From JBBBNV01 sp037137075 (GTDB taxonomy: Bacteria > Bacillota > Bacilli > Paenibacillales > NBRC-103111), in the NCBI RefSeq assembly GCF_037137075.1, contig NZ_JBBBNV010000016.1, forward strand, positions 39,089 through 103,088: 64,000 bases of DNA, read 5' to 3'. The translations under genes and the position numbers were made by a program. Below, piece after piece: positions 15,189-24,183 of this stretch. Each line of letters begins with the position of its first letter. Position 1 is the stretch's first letter. The notes below the pieces were generated by a model. That model did not search any database. It saw only the letters and a program-made list of their open reading frames with translations, and had not been told where the DNA came from.

Positions 15189-16508
15189 CTACAAGCCTCC
15201 CGCGACGCGGCCGCGAAGCTTGCCGACCTGATACATTCCGAACAAAACGACACCAAGCTCAGCAGCGACCCCGAGCGATTGCGCGAGCGCCCCGATAACC
15301 GCATTCCACTGCGGGGCAATAGCAACGAATACGATGAGGGAGAGGACTGTAATCGTCACGTTGGCGGCCTGGGACCAAGCCATAATTTTCGTCTGTCCGT
15401 TCAGCATGACCTGCCCGTTCATGTAATCGAGCCACGGGAAAATGAGGGTTGTCAGCATGAACATCCGGATAGCCTTTATCGACTCGTCAAGCAGTTGATC
15501 GCTGACCCCGATGACATGCTTCAGGAACAACGGCCCCAGCTCGGTGTAGCCGACTGCCGCCAGGAGCGCCGTCGGCAGCAAGGAGCACAGCAGCATGAAC
15601 CGGCGCACCTGTCCGGGGTCCTTCCGGTAAAAATTCAGTACAATCTGATGAATGTAGGAAAAAAAGCTCTGCATCAGCTGCGTCATGTTGGCCGCAATGG
15701 CAAAGGATGCGATGGCCAGCTGCATGTTGCCTGTTTTGCCGAGCATGGCGTTAATCGTTGGCGCAATAATAATGGCGATGACACCGGAATACAACAACGG
15801 GCGATAAAATCGGAAAACATCGCGCCGGGTTTGTACCGAATGATCCTCCAGCCGTTCGGGCAGCCGATTGGCCAGCTTGCGCCCTTCCAGAAAGGCCACG
15901 AGTGCTTCGACAATCATCCCGACTGCAAAAATAAACGCTCCGACCCAGCCTCCGCTTACAGAGTTCGTTTGAATAAATAGTTGCGAAACTGCATACATCG
16001 CAAGCAATCTGATGACCATTCCGATCGTCAGCCATTTGGTGCGCATATTGACGATAATAATGCCGTGAAACAGGCAGCGTATACCGGAGAAAATGCTGAC
16101 AACCATCAGAATCCGGTACACATTGAGAACAGAGGGCAGCAGCTCTTCATCCACATTCAGCAGGCCCGTAAAGAGCCAATGCCCAACGGGGGTGTAGGAT
16201 AAAAGCAAGCCCAGAACGATAATCGTTCCGAGCACAATGGTTGCCACGCTGTTCATGGCCCGGTATGAACGTTTATCCCGGACAAGCGCCGAGCAGGTTT
16301 GCCGCAGAAGCACTGCCGGACGTTCCGTGATGGACAGAACGCTCATGGCGATGGCATAGCTTGAAATAATGAGCTCCGGGTTTGCGGAACGGGCCAGGGT
16401 GCTGTTAATAATCGAGTGGGACATCGTAACCAAGCTTGCAGAAATACCTAATGGAATAAAAAATTTAAAAATGTCGGTTAGCCGAACGGAGGCTGAGCGC
16501 GTGTTCAT
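15189..16508 (-). CDS. MATE/Ank-like multi-helix transporter
   Basis: A 439-residue protein with about 12 hydrophobic segments, arranged in two halves separated by a basic loop (about residues 205-225, EGRKLANRLPERLEDHS). The overall pattern (N-terminal FFIPLGISASLVTMSHSIINSTLA) resembles MATE/MVF-superfamily transporters and the progressive-ankylosis-like subgroup rather than classical drug-efflux NorM. ATG 16508 is preceded by GGGAGAAC. A TATACT (16583-16588, extended TGG) on the minus strand may be its -10. It is the first gene of the operon with the MFS transporter. Confidence 0.75.
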   Translation of the reverse strand: MNTRSASVRLTDIFKFFIPLGISASLVTMSHSIINSTLARSANPELIISSYAIAMSVLSITERPAVLLRQTCSALVRDKRSYRAMNSVATIVLGTIIVLGLLLSYTPVGHWLFTGLLNVDEELLPSVLNVYRILMVVSIFSGIRCLFHGIIIVNMRTKWLTIGMVIRLLAMYAVSQLFIQTNSVSGGWVGAFIFAVGMIVEALVAFLEGRKLANRLPERLEDHSVQTRRDVFRFYRPLLYSGVIAIIIAPTINAMLGKTGNMQLAIASFAIAANMTQLMQSFFSYIHQIVLNFYRKDPGQVRRFMLLCSLLPTALLAAVGYTELGPLFLKHVIGVSDQLLDESIKAIRMFMLTTLIFPWLDYMNGQVMLNGQTKIMAWSQAANVTITVLSLIVFVAIAPQWNAVIGALAQSLGVAAELGVVLFGMYQVGKLRGRVAGGL

Positions 16509-16719
16509 CTTTGAAGTTCTCCCTTAGGCGAATGGCAGTTGTCATCCGTCTTTCATTGATATCAACCATTTTTATGAGAGATAGTATACCACGTACTGAA
16601 GCTTCATGGGGGATATTTATTCCGATTACCCCTGCCGATTTTTTCTGGCCTGCAATCCGGCTTTACCTGTAAGCGACAGACGTGGTACAGTAAAAGAAGC
16701 GAATCATGAGGTGATCGAA

Positions 16720-17034
16720 ATGAACTACACGTTTCAATATAATGAACGACTCGGCATCCGGCTGCCGGTGCTGCATCAGGAGTGGGAGCTTATTCCGCTG
16801 GATCAGCAGAGCAGGCTTTTGCATGAATGGGAAGTCGTCCGGGGCGCGATACCGGACCGGATTAAGGCCATTGAAATGGTTATTGTCCAGAAGCAAAATC
16901 AGCTTAATGTGGAAGACAACTTCGCCGTATCCTGCCGGCTGAATTATGAAATTTCGGAAATGGCCAGCGTAATTACGGATTTGCACTTGTGGTACCGGGT
17001 CGATCAGGATATTGCGGAGAAGAGTCACCAGTAG
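16720..17034 (+). CDS. Small cytosolic protein, function unknown
   Basis: A 104-residue acidic protein. The start is ATG 16720 with GAGGTGAT 5-6 nt upstream; an upstream in-frame ATG at 16606 has no ribosome site. Sequence features are a Leu/Ile/Trp-rich start (NERLGIRLPVLHQEWELIP), a helical middle and a C-terminal helix (INYEISEM-like, ASVITDLHLWYRV). There is no membrane segment or cofactor motif. It lies 80 nt before ytpB on the same strand, with a possible -10 TATAAT (17066-17071) between them. I do not recognise the family. Confidence 0.75.
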   Translation: MNYTFQYNERLGIRLPVLHQEWELIPLDQQSRLLHEWEVVRGAIPDRIKAIEMVIVQKQNQLNVEDNFAVSCRLNYEISEMASVITDLHLWYRVDQDIAEKSHQ

Positions 17035-17115
17035 CCTTAACCGTGCGCCGCGCTTAAGAATGTACTATAATGGTAATAACGAAGCGTATAGGCCGTTTTA
17101 CAGGAGGAGCTTTGG

Positions 17116-18201
17116 TTGACCACAGCAAACAAAAGGGATGGCGGCCGCGCGCCGCGCAGCGCGGTCCAATTGATGTACCGGCTGTACAAGTCTGTGCTTC
17201 CCGAGGTGGCTCGGCAGCTGGATGACATTCGTACGCATGCAGAGCGTATGCCTGATCCGGAATTAAGGACGCAGGCGATAGCCAGCATGACATCCAAACG
17301 GTTTCATTGTCAGGGCGGCTCAGTATATGCGGCGGCCCATATGCCGATGAGCGGGGTGTTAGTGCCGCTTATTGTCGCGTTTCAAACGATAAGCGATTAT
17401 TTGGATAACCTGTGTGACAGGAGCACCTCGCTTGATCCGGAGGATTTTCGCCTGCTGCATCAGTCGATGCTGGATGCCGTTAATCCGCACGCCGGGCCGA
17501 CGAACTACTATGCGAAGCGGCAGGAGCAGGAGGATGGCGGTTACTTGGCCGGACTGGTCCGGACGTGCCAGACATGCTTGCTGCAGCTGCCTTCCTATGC
17601 GGCGGTGCAGGACCACGTGCGGGAGTTGGTCGGATTGTATTGTGATTTGCAGGTGTACAAGCACATCCGCCACGATCTCCGCGAAGGAGAGCTGTTCCGG
17701 TGGTGGGGGCTTCATCAGGCTCAATACCCGGACCTTCGCTGGAACGAGTTTGCCGCAGCAACGGGGTCGACGCTGGGAGTGTTTTATTTGTTTTTGGCTG
17801 CATCCCGTCCTGGACTGAACGAAGCGGAGGCCGTACGAATAAAGCGCGCTTATTTCCCGTACGTGTGCGGCCTGCATATTTTGCTCGACTATCTGATTGA
17901 TATGGAAGAGGACCGGATCGGCGGCGATTTGAATTTCTGCAGCTATTACAGCGGGGAGCAGGAGACGGCCGAACGGATTATCGGCATTGTCCGCAAAGCC
18001 CGCCGGGAGGCGGAAGCCCTGGAGGATTCTCCCTTTCACCGTATGATTATTGAAGGGCTGCTTGCGGTCTATTTGTCCGATCCGAAGGTGAAGCCGCAGC
18101 GCGGCGTGCAGGCGATATCCCAGGCACTGATGCGAGGCAGTCCGATGACACGGATTTTTTTCTGGTTGAACACGATGCTCGTTCGGTCCAGAAAGTTATA
18201 A
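17116..18201 (+). CDS. ytpB: Tetraprenyl-beta-curcumene synthase (DUF2600)
   Basis: A 361-residue DUF2600 protein like Bacillus YtpB, which cyclises tetraprenyl diphosphate to tetraprenyl-beta-curcumene, the precursor of C35 terpenes such as sporulenes and baciterpenols. These enzymes lack a classical DDxxD motif; the Asp-rich stretches FQTISDYLDNLCDR (about 95-108) and LLDYLIDMEEDR (about 255-266) are the likely metal-diphosphate sites. It starts with TTG at 17116 behind AGGAGGAG, 6 nt away. pfkA follows 35 nt downstream with no terminator between, so the two are probably co-transcribed. Confidence 0.93.
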   Translation: MTTANKRDGGRAPRSAVQLMYRLYKSVLPEVARQLDDIRTHAERMPDPELRTQAIASMTSKRFHCQGGSVYAAAHMPMSGVLVPLIVAFQTISDYLDNLCDRSTSLDPEDFRLLHQSMLDAVNPHAGPTNYYAKRQEQEDGGYLAGLVRTCQTCLLQLPSYAAVQDHVRELVGLYCDLQVYKHIRHDLREGELFRWWGLHQAQYPDLRWNEFAAATGSTLGVFYLFLAASRPGLNEAEAVRIKRAYFPYVCGLHILLDYLIDMEEDRIGGDLNFCSYYSGEQETAERIIGIVRKARREAEALEDSPFHRMIIEGLLAVYLSDPKVKPQRGVQAISQALMRGSPMTRIFFWLNTMLVRSRKL

Positions 18202-18236
18202 TACATACATTAATTACTTGCCAGGGAGGAAACAAC

Positions 18237-19202
18237 ATGTCATTAAAGTCAATTGCAGTTCTAACGAGCGGCGGGGATTCCCAGGGGATGAATGCGGCTG
18301 TACGTTCTGTTGTACGGAGCGCCTTGTTTCACGGGCTGGAAGTGTATGCGGTGCAGCGCGGCTATTACGGCTTGATTCATGATGATATCCGTCAAATGGA
18401 TTTGCGGAGTGTGGGCGATATTATTCAGCGCGGCGGCACCATTTTGCAGACAGCCCGCTGTAAGGAGTTTATGACGCCTGAGGGCCAGCAGCTTGCTGCA
18501 GATCATTTGCGCAAGCGCGGTATCGACGGGCTCGTTGTAATCGGCGGCGACGGTTCATATCAGGGCGCGAACAAGCTCAGCAAGCTCGGCATTAAAACGA
18601 TGGGCCTGCCTGGAACGATTGACAATGACATTCCTTACACGGACTTCACGATCGGGTTTGATACGGCGGTAAGTATTGTAGGAGATGCGATTAACAAGCT
18701 CCGCGATACGATGTCTTCCCATGAGCGGGCTTCGGTCGTTGAGGTGATGGGACGTCACTGTGGCGATATCGCGCTTTATGCCGGCCTTGCCAGCGGCGCG
18801 GAAACAATTCTGGTCCCCGAAGTTCCGTATGATCTGGACGAGATTGCCAGCCGGATGAAAGAAAACTTCGATGCGGGCAAACGCCACTCCATCATCCTCG
18901 TTGCTGAAGGCGTCGGCAGCGGGCACGAAATCGCCAACGAAATTACGAAGCGCAACGGCATTGAGCCGCGTGTAACCGTACTGGGCCATGTGCAGCGGGG
19001 CGGCGCGCCGACGCACAATGACCGGAATCTGGCCAGCCAGCTGGGCGATTTTGCGGTGCGCAAGCTGATTGAAGGAGAATCCGGCAAAGCGTGCGGCATT
19101 GTCAAGGGCGAGCTCGTTACGACGGATATTGATAAAGTCGTCAACAGCAAGAAGCCGTTCAACATGGAAATGTATAATTTGGCGCTCCGGCTGTCGCAAT
19201 AA
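18237..19202 (+). CDS. pfkA: ATP-dependent 6-phosphofructokinase
   Basis: A 321-residue bacterial-type PFK, the usual length. It phosphorylates fructose-6-phosphate to the 1,6-bisphosphate, the committed step of glycolysis. Visible features are the ATP site TSGGDSQGMNAA (about 10-21, with SQ where E. coli has AP), GGDGSY, the catalytic GTIDNDI with the general-base Asp, the MGRHCGD fructose-6-phosphate loop and the AEGVGSG region. GGGAGG lies 8 nt before ATG 18237. It follows ytpB by 35 nt. No pykA or acc gene is adjacent, unlike the usual Bacillus pfkA-pykA arrangement. Confidence 0.97.
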   Translation: MSLKSIAVLTSGGDSQGMNAAVRSVVRSALFHGLEVYAVQRGYYGLIHDDIRQMDLRSVGDIIQRGGTILQTARCKEFMTPEGQQLAADHLRKRGIDGLVVIGGDGSYQGANKLSKLGIKTMGLPGTIDNDIPYTDFTIGFDTAVSIVGDAINKLRDTMSSHERASVVEVMGRHCGDIALYAGLASGAETILVPEVPYDLDEIASRMKENFDAGKRHSIILVAEGVGSGHEIANEITKRNGIEPRVTVLGHVQRGGAPTHNDRNLASQLGDFAVRKLIEGESGKACGIVKGELVTTDIDKVVNSKKPFNMEMYNLALRLSQ

Positions 19203-19232
19203 CAGCGTTATTTCCGGTGCCTATACAGAGGA

Positions 19233-19255
19233 AGAGCCGCCCATGAGGCGGCTCT
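19233..19255 (+). terminator. Terminator-like hairpin after pfkA
   Basis: AGAGCCGCC (19233-19241) and GGCGGCTCT (19247-19255) form a perfect 9-bp stem with a 5-nt loop. Only GGATGTTT follows, so the T-run is weak. Confidence 0.6.
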
Positions 19256-19323
19256 GGATGTTTAACAGAGATGCAAGAAAGAATATCCTGGCGTGGCTGT
19301 CAAATCATTCGGTGTAAACTTGC

Positions 19324-19767
19324 CTAGGCTGGTGTAGTCTGGAACGCGGCGAGTATGTCGGAGGTAGACGGGTTTCCCTTTTGCGCAAACACGATCGTCC
19401 CGTCTTTTTCAATGGCATAGACAAGACGCTGCTGCCCGAACAGGCCGAAAATTTTGCCAACGTCATACAGCTGGCGGATGCGGCCGTCCGTATCGGAAAT
19501 AAGCGGGAAATCATACCCGTGCTTATCGGCAAAAGCCTGATGATCCTCCAGCGACCCGGGATTGACGCCATATACCTCTGCGCCGGCACTTTCGTACTGC
19601 TTGCGTGAATCACGCGCGGCGCATAGCTGCTTGGTGCATACCGGGGTATTGTCCTTCGGGTAAAAAATAAGCACGATTCGCTTCTTGCCGAGCGATTCCT
19701 GGAGATGGACGGTGCCAAGTGTGCTTGGAGCGCTGAATGCCGGCGCTTTGCTTCCTTTAGTCAACAT
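19324..19767 (-). CDS. Thioredoxin-dependent peroxiredoxin (BCP/PrxQ type)
   Basis: A 147-residue peroxiredoxin with the PxxxTxxC active site: P37, T41 and peroxidatic C44 in YPKDNTPVCTKQLC. A second Cys at C49, five residues later, is the resolving Cys position of the alpha-2 BCP/PrxQ subgroup. The conserved Arg region appears near VYAIEKDGTIVFAQKG. It reduces hydroperoxides with electrons from thioredoxin. ATG 19767 has GGGAGG about 10 nt upstream. It is transcribed alone, divergently from the small gene at 19894. Confidence 0.93.
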   Translation of the reverse strand: MLTKGSKAPAFSAPSTLGTVHLQESLGKKRIVLIFYPKDNTPVCTKQLCAARDSRKQYESAGAEVYGVNPGSLEDHQAFADKHGYDFPLISDTDGRIRQLYDVGKIFGLFGQQRLVYAIEKDGTIVFAQKGNPSTSDILAAFQTTPA

Positions 19768-19893
19768 CGATGTTTCTGCCTCCCGTTATGGATTTTTCGC
19801 AGGTCAAAGCAAGGCTCTTATACAGTGTTCTTATCCAGTATTGTAGCTTAAAATCTGGTCCCCGGTAAAACCGGTGCCTTGGAGGGAAAAAAT

Positions 19894-20095
19894 AATGTAT
19901 TTGTACAAAATCGAAATTGAACTGGTTGAAGCGGATACCGCACATCTTATTGTACTGGCGGAAACGGATGAAAAAGCGTTTGGCTATGTGGAGGAAAATC
20001 TGGCCCGCCATTTTGTTGCTGTTCCGGCAACCAAGAGTATCGCGATTATTCAAAAGAAGCGAATTGAGGCCGGAGCGGGCTATATTATTGAATAG
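19894..20095 (+). CDS. Small protein resembling DUF3906
   Basis: A 66-residue protein MYLYKIEIELVEADTA... ending in a Gly-rich GAGYIIE. The pattern (YLYKIE..V.., LIVLAETDEKAF, a basic VAVPATKSIAIIQKKRIEAG end) resembles the short DUF3906 proteins of Bacillus, but I cannot confirm it by search. The start at ATG 19894 has GGAGGG 8 nt upstream; an in-frame upstream ATG at 19874 lacks a ribosome site. No function is known. Confidence 0.7.
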
Positions 20096-20165
20096 TGGAG
20101 CCGCTGAATCATCGTGTTGATGTGTCAATGTGAATTATTTAACATTTCTAAGATGAGCATAAGTA

Positions 20166-20195
20166 TTAACAGAGTAAACCTATCTGTTCTATAAT
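20166..20195 (+). promoter_or_regulatory. Promoter of the SLH-VWA gene
   Basis: TTAACA (20166-20171) and TATAAT (20190-20195) are 18 nt apart, giving a leader of about 120 nt. Confidence 0.75.
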
Positions 20196-20320
20196 GGAAT
20201 CTGCTGTTGATAATTGCTGCTATTTGCCAGTTTGTGATGATGAAGGGAAAATATTTGTTCCTTTCCATGTCGGCGCAGCTGTAATCAGACGGTCAATACA
20301 TAGAACAGGGTGGGAAGAAC

Positions 20321-22477
20321 ATGCTCAAAAGATGGATGGCTTTGCTAATGGCGTTCTGTATGCTGCTTGCGGCCGCATTCCCGGCAGCAGCGGCGGAGGA
20401 AACGCCGGTGTTCGCTGACTTGAACAATCATTGGGCGAAAGCGGACTTAGAGCTTTTAGCGAAAAAAGGGATACTGAACGGAGTTCAGGACAATGGGCAG
20501 CTGGCAGCTTTGCCGGATAAGCCTATTTCCCGGGCGGAATACGTCAAGCTTATTGTCAACGCACTTGGCTGGACGCAGAGTGCAACGCATACAGATGTGT
20601 TCTCGGACGTGTCTGCCGGCCATTGGGCTGCACCATATGTGAGTGCTGCCGTGGCGCACGGTCTCACGGACGGATACCAGGATGGCACGTTTAAGCCGGA
20701 CAATCTGGTTACCCGTGCGGAGATGGCGGTGCTGCTGGTACGCGCTTTTGAACTCAAGCAGGGCGAAGCGAGCGCGGTTGCATTCACGGATGTGGATGAG
20801 TCCCACTGGGCTTATGCGGCCATTCAGACTGCCGCTTCGCACGGCATTATTGACGGGCTGGAGCTGAACGGAAAGCGGGTATTCCAACCGGGAGATACGG
20901 CAACCCGGGCTCAAGCAATGACGGTGATTGCCCGTCAGTTGAAGCAGCTTCCTGATACAGAGGCGGAGAAGCCAGAAGAAAAGCCGGGCATAGATACGCC
21001 GGCTGTTGAGCCGGGCGCGCAGGCGGGAGCTTCCACAGGAAGCAGCAGCGGCAGTAAACGGGACAAGAAAACCATTAACGTCAGCCTGAACGGCGAGTCG
21101 ATTAAGGATCAGCTCAATGGCGGCAATGACTTGATTCACACGGACCCGCTGAATAACGTTGTTGAGCTGGTTGGCCTTGATATTACCGGCTTCCGCGGTA
21201 CGGCATCGAATATTCAGGTGGCTTTCGAGAATTCATCGGATGTGTTCAGCGACGCCGGGCTGAGCGTTCCGGGCTTGACGGGTCCGGTTGTCGAGTTTAC
21301 TACAAACGGCTATACCTTCTCCCAAGCGACCCTGTCCTTCGATGTTTCCGGCGTTGCGGGCCAAGACAACCTTGCGGCAGCGTATTACAATGAGACGGCA
21401 AACAAATTCGAGTTCCTGCCGACAACGTATGATGCAGCTGCACAGAAGCTGAGCTTTGTCACCACGCATAACAGTAAATACGTCCTGATTGACAAAACGG
21501 CGTGGGAGCAAGCATGGCGCAGCGCGATCAGTGTAACGGACGAGACGTACAAGCCGTTTATTGATTTTGCATTTGTCATTGACAGCTCGGGCAGTATGAC
21601 CTGGACGGACCCGCTTGATTTGCGAAAAAGAGCGGTGACGGACTTGGTTTACGGCTTGAAATATGACGCTCAAAGCCCGCTGGTTTCCGAAACCGTGACG
21701 GTTGCCCTGGCTACCTACAGCTATGGGCCGAATTATACCGGCGAGTACACGACCGTAACGAATTCGGTATACTCGGCATCTGACCGGGCGTCAATAATTG
21801 ATTTTGATGATGTTGCCGTCACAGGCGCAACCTTCTCAGCACATTCGCAAACAGTAGCCGAAGCGGTTTACAACATTAACAGCAGCGGCGGAACGAACAT
21901 CTTCGGCGGACTTCGCCAGGCTGTACACGAATTCAAGCAGAACGGCAATCCGGATAACCGCTGGGTGATTGTGCTGCTGTCGGACGGCCAGAATACGTAC
22001 GGAAATGACTTCGAGGCTGTAAGAGAAGCCTATGCCCAAGGGATTGTTATTTTCACCATGGGCTTAAGTGAAGAAGCGGATGAAAGCCTGCTGCGAAATA
22101 TCGCAATTCAAGGCGGAGGCCAATATTTCTTTATTCAGACTGCAGAGCAACTGGAAGCGAATTTCCAGACCATTGTTGGAACCAGCCAAGATAAAACAAA
22201 GGACGAGGACAACGATGGACTGCCGGATTATTATGAAGCGACAGGCATGCTGCTTGAGAACGGCATGATTATTCGGACCAGCATTGATCCGGTTACCGGC
22301 GCAGATACCGATGGAGATGGCTTTACCGACGGGGAAGAGATGGGGCAGCCGGTGGAAATCGTCATCACGGCCGATATGGTTCCGGATGGCAGCACGCTGG
22401 TTGGTGAAACAGTACTCGTATTCAAAAACTACAAAAGCTCTCCAACCAATGCAAGTTCAACACCATTAAATCCGTAA
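20321..22477 (+). CDS. Cell-surface protein with three SLH domains, VWA domain and calcium-binding repeats
   Basis: A 718-residue secreted protein. A signal peptide (LKRWMALLMAFCMLLAAAFPAAAAEE) is followed by three SLH domains (about 30-78, 90-140, 150-198), which bind pyruvylated secondary wall polymer. A Glu/Pro/Ser/Gly-rich linker follows (about 212-247), then a beta-rich region (about 250-395), and a VWA domain from about 417. The VWA domain has an intact MIDAS motif DSSGSM (421-426) with the later Thr in GGTNIFGGL and Asp in LLSDGQN. Type-3-like Ca2+ loops DEDNDGLPDYYE (from 628) and DTDGDGFTDGEE follow. The likely role is surface adhesion or protein binding. GTGGGAAG precedes ATG 20321; it has its own promoter and terminator. 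Confidence 0.93.
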   Translation: MLKRWMALLMAFCMLLAAAFPAAAAEETPVFADLNNHWAKADLELLAKKGILNGVQDNGQLAALPDKPISRAEYVKLIVNALGWTQSATHTDVFSDVSAGHWAAPYVSAAVAHGLTDGYQDGTFKPDNLVTRAEMAVLLVRAFELKQGEASAVAFTDVDESHWAYAAIQTAASHGIIDGLELNGKRVFQPGDTATRAQAMTVIARQLKQLPDTEAEKPEEKPGIDTPAVEPGAQAGASTGSSSGSKRDKKTINVSLNGESIKDQLNGGNDLIHTDPLNNVVELVGLDITGFRGTASNIQVAFENSSDVFSDAGLSVPGLTGPVVEFTTNGYTFSQATLSFDVSGVAGQDNLAAAYYNETANKFEFLPTTYDAAAQKLSFVTTHNSKYVLIDKTAWEQAWRSAISVTDETYKPFIDFAFVIDSSGSMTWTDPLDLRKRAVTDLVYGLKYDAQSPLVSETVTVALATYSYGPNYTGEYTTVTNSVYSASDRASIIDFDDVAVTGATFSAHSQTVAEAVYNINSSGGTNIFGGLRQAVHEFKQNGNPDNRWVIVLLSDGQNTYGNDFEAVREAYAQGIVIFTMGLSEEADESLLRNIAIQGGGQYFFIQTAEQLEANFQTIVGTSQDKTKDEDNDGLPDYYEATGMLLENGMIIRTSIDPVTGADTDGDGFTDGEEMGQPVEIVITADMVPDGSTLVGETVLVFKNYKSSPTNASSTPLNP

Positions 22478-22510
22478 TCATTCATTTATTTTTGTAAAAA
22501 GCGCACAACA

Positions 22511-22559
22511 AAAGGGCCTATCTCCTGCACGGTTTTCACCGTAAAGGAGATAGGCCTTT
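22511..22559. terminator. Bidirectional terminator after the SLH-VWA gene
   Basis: AAAGGGCCTATCTCCT (22511-22526) pairs with AGGAGATAGGCCTTT (22545-22559), with an inner ACGG/CCGT pairing. TTTC and ATTTG follow on the plus strand and CCCTTTTGTTG on the minus strand. It serves two converging genes. Confidence 0.85.
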
Positions 22560-22614
22560 CATTTGAAGGCGTTTTGAAGGCGGGTTAAAAAACAGAGGCT
22601 TATATAGTACAGCC

Positions 22615-22625
22615 GGGGGGGGGGG
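22615..22625. repeat. G11 homopolymer tract
   Basis: Eleven consecutive G residues lie between two converging genes, followed after 26 nt by a C5 run inside GTACCCTCCCCCGGTAC. A shorter G8 tract occurs at 9045-9052. Confidence 0.8.
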
Positions 22626-22696
22626 ACTGCGGAATGTAATACCGTACCCTCCCCCGGTACAATGGCCCATTTCCTTACGGACTAACGCCGTCAGCC

Positions 22697-23866
22697 TTAT
22701 TGCTCGACAATTTTGTAGTCTACATCCCCGGTATAATTGTTCCCGGCGTTCCACAGCAGAAACTCCTCAACTCCGGTTTCCTTTAAGCCGCGAAGCTGCT
22801 CTTCGATCTCGTGCTTGCCGTAGCGGATATAACCGGGTATCCAGGAGGCGGTGAAATCCTGCAGCCATGGCCGGATAACGGGCTTTGCGTCTCCAAGCGG
22901 GTCAAGCTTCTTGTGAGTGTCGAGCATCGAGCCGTGAATCGTAGCAAAAGGAGCCGCGTCCGGGACTTTGGAGCCGAACCAGCCGGTCGTGTAATGGCTC
23001 GGGTACACCATAGGACAAATAACATCGACGAAGCTGGAAATTTTCTCGAAATCTTGGCCGATGCCTTCTGCGGCGGGTACCGAGGCGGCATAGCCGAAAA
23101 TATCGACTGATATACGCACGCCGAGCGGGCTGAGCTGTTCATGCGCGTAGCGCACGAATTCTGCAACCGCATCCACACGGGAACGGTCGTCCTTCGTATA
23201 ATTCAGCACATCGGCCCGTTTCTCGAAGCCTTCCGGAAACCGGACATAGTCGAATTGAATTTCTTTAAAGCCCGCCTTGGCCGCTTCCTTGGCGACGTTG
23301 ATATTGTAGTCCCAAACCTCCTTCATGTAGGGATTGACAAAACTATCCGGCGGATTTTTGCTGTTGCCCCACAGGGAGCCATCGGGATTCAAATAAGACA
23401 ATTCCGGTCTTTTTTTCGCCAGCACGGTATCCTTGAAGACAACAACACGCGCGATCGGATATACATCGTGCTCCTTCATACGCTCCATCAGCTTGGGCAA
23501 ATCCTTAATAATCGGCTGTGTGGTTCCCATCGCCTCAAGCTCCGGATTATTCGTGTTGTAGGTGATGTACCCCCAGTCGTCTTTTATGTCAACGACAATG
23601 CTGTTCAGCTCCGTTTCATCCATCAGCTTCAGCAGCGTTTCCATTCGCGCCCCCCCGGCGCTATGGGCTGTAGCATACACCCCTTTAACTTTCGGAGAAT
23701 CCTTCTGCGGGTCTTTTTTGACGAAGGTTCCGGTGCTTTGGGTTCCTTCGACAATCGGATGGGTCGATTCCTCAGCGGCTTGAACGAGCTGTTCCATCGT
23801 TAAATCCGGTTGTGAAGCTGTTAAATTTCCCCACACAAGCAATAGCGATGCCAGTAATACTTCCAT
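22697..23866 (-). CDS. Secreted glycoside-hydrolase-like protein (DUF4015 family)
   Basis: A 389-residue protein with a short N-terminal hydrophobic segment (MEVLLASLLLVWGNLTAS) that could be a signal peptide. The body matches the DUF4015 putative glycoside hydrolase family: KGVYATAHSAGG (about 61), NSIVVDIKDDWGYITY, YPIARVVVFKD, GFKEIQFDYVRFPEG with the likely catalytic Asp, then VRISVDIFGY and VICPMVYPSHY, all of which lie on strand ends of a TIM barrel. The substrate is not known. GGGGGAG precedes the ATG at 23866. It is transcribed alone. Confidence 0.85.
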   Translation of the reverse strand: MEVLLASLLLVWGNLTASQPDLTMEQLVQAAEESTHPIVEGTQSTGTFVKKDPQKDSPKVKGVYATAHSAGGARMETLLKLMDETELNSIVVDIKDDWGYITYNTNNPELEAMGTTQPIIKDLPKLMERMKEHDVYPIARVVVFKDTVLAKKRPELSYLNPDGSLWGNSKNPPDSFVNPYMKEVWDYNINVAKEAAKAGFKEIQFDYVRFPEGFEKRADVLNYTKDDRSRVDAVAEFVRYAHEQLSPLGVRISVDIFGYAASVPAAEGIGQDFEKISSFVDVICPMVYPSHYTTGWFGSKVPDAAPFATIHGSMLDTHKKLDPLGDAKPVIRPWLQDFTASWIPGYIRYGKHEIEEQLRGLKETGVEEFLLWNAGNNYTGDVDYKIVEQ

Positions 23867-23939
23867 TGCATATCTCCCCCAATACGTACAAGCCTTGTCT
23901 GTCCGTGATGAACCTTGTCGGTTCCTGATAGCTCTCCTT

Positions 23940-23968
23940 ATTATAAAGCAAGGGCTTTAATTCAGCCC
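23940..23968 (-). promoter_or_regulatory. Probable promoter and operator of the DUF4015 gene
   Basis: On the minus strand a -10 TATAAT (23940-23945) lies about 75 nt before the start codon. The inverted repeat GGGCT-N7-AGCCC (23952-23968) covers the spacer just upstream of it. No good -35 is visible. The rest of the interval 23969-24183 shows no gene. Confidence 0.4.
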
Positions 23969-24183
23969 ATAGGAATTTTGGCGGAAATTCCGTACATTTC
24001 CCGTCTTGGATTTAAAAAGAGTCCGGCATGGGTTTGACGGACTTATTTCAAATGTATATTCCTGTACGTCAGGGTCTCATTCATAACAGCTTCTCACCTG
24101 CTGTCATTTGACCGAAAGTGAGTGAAGCTGAATGGGAGGCGCAAATCCAATCGTCAACTACAGCCGATGAAAAGCAGCTATAT

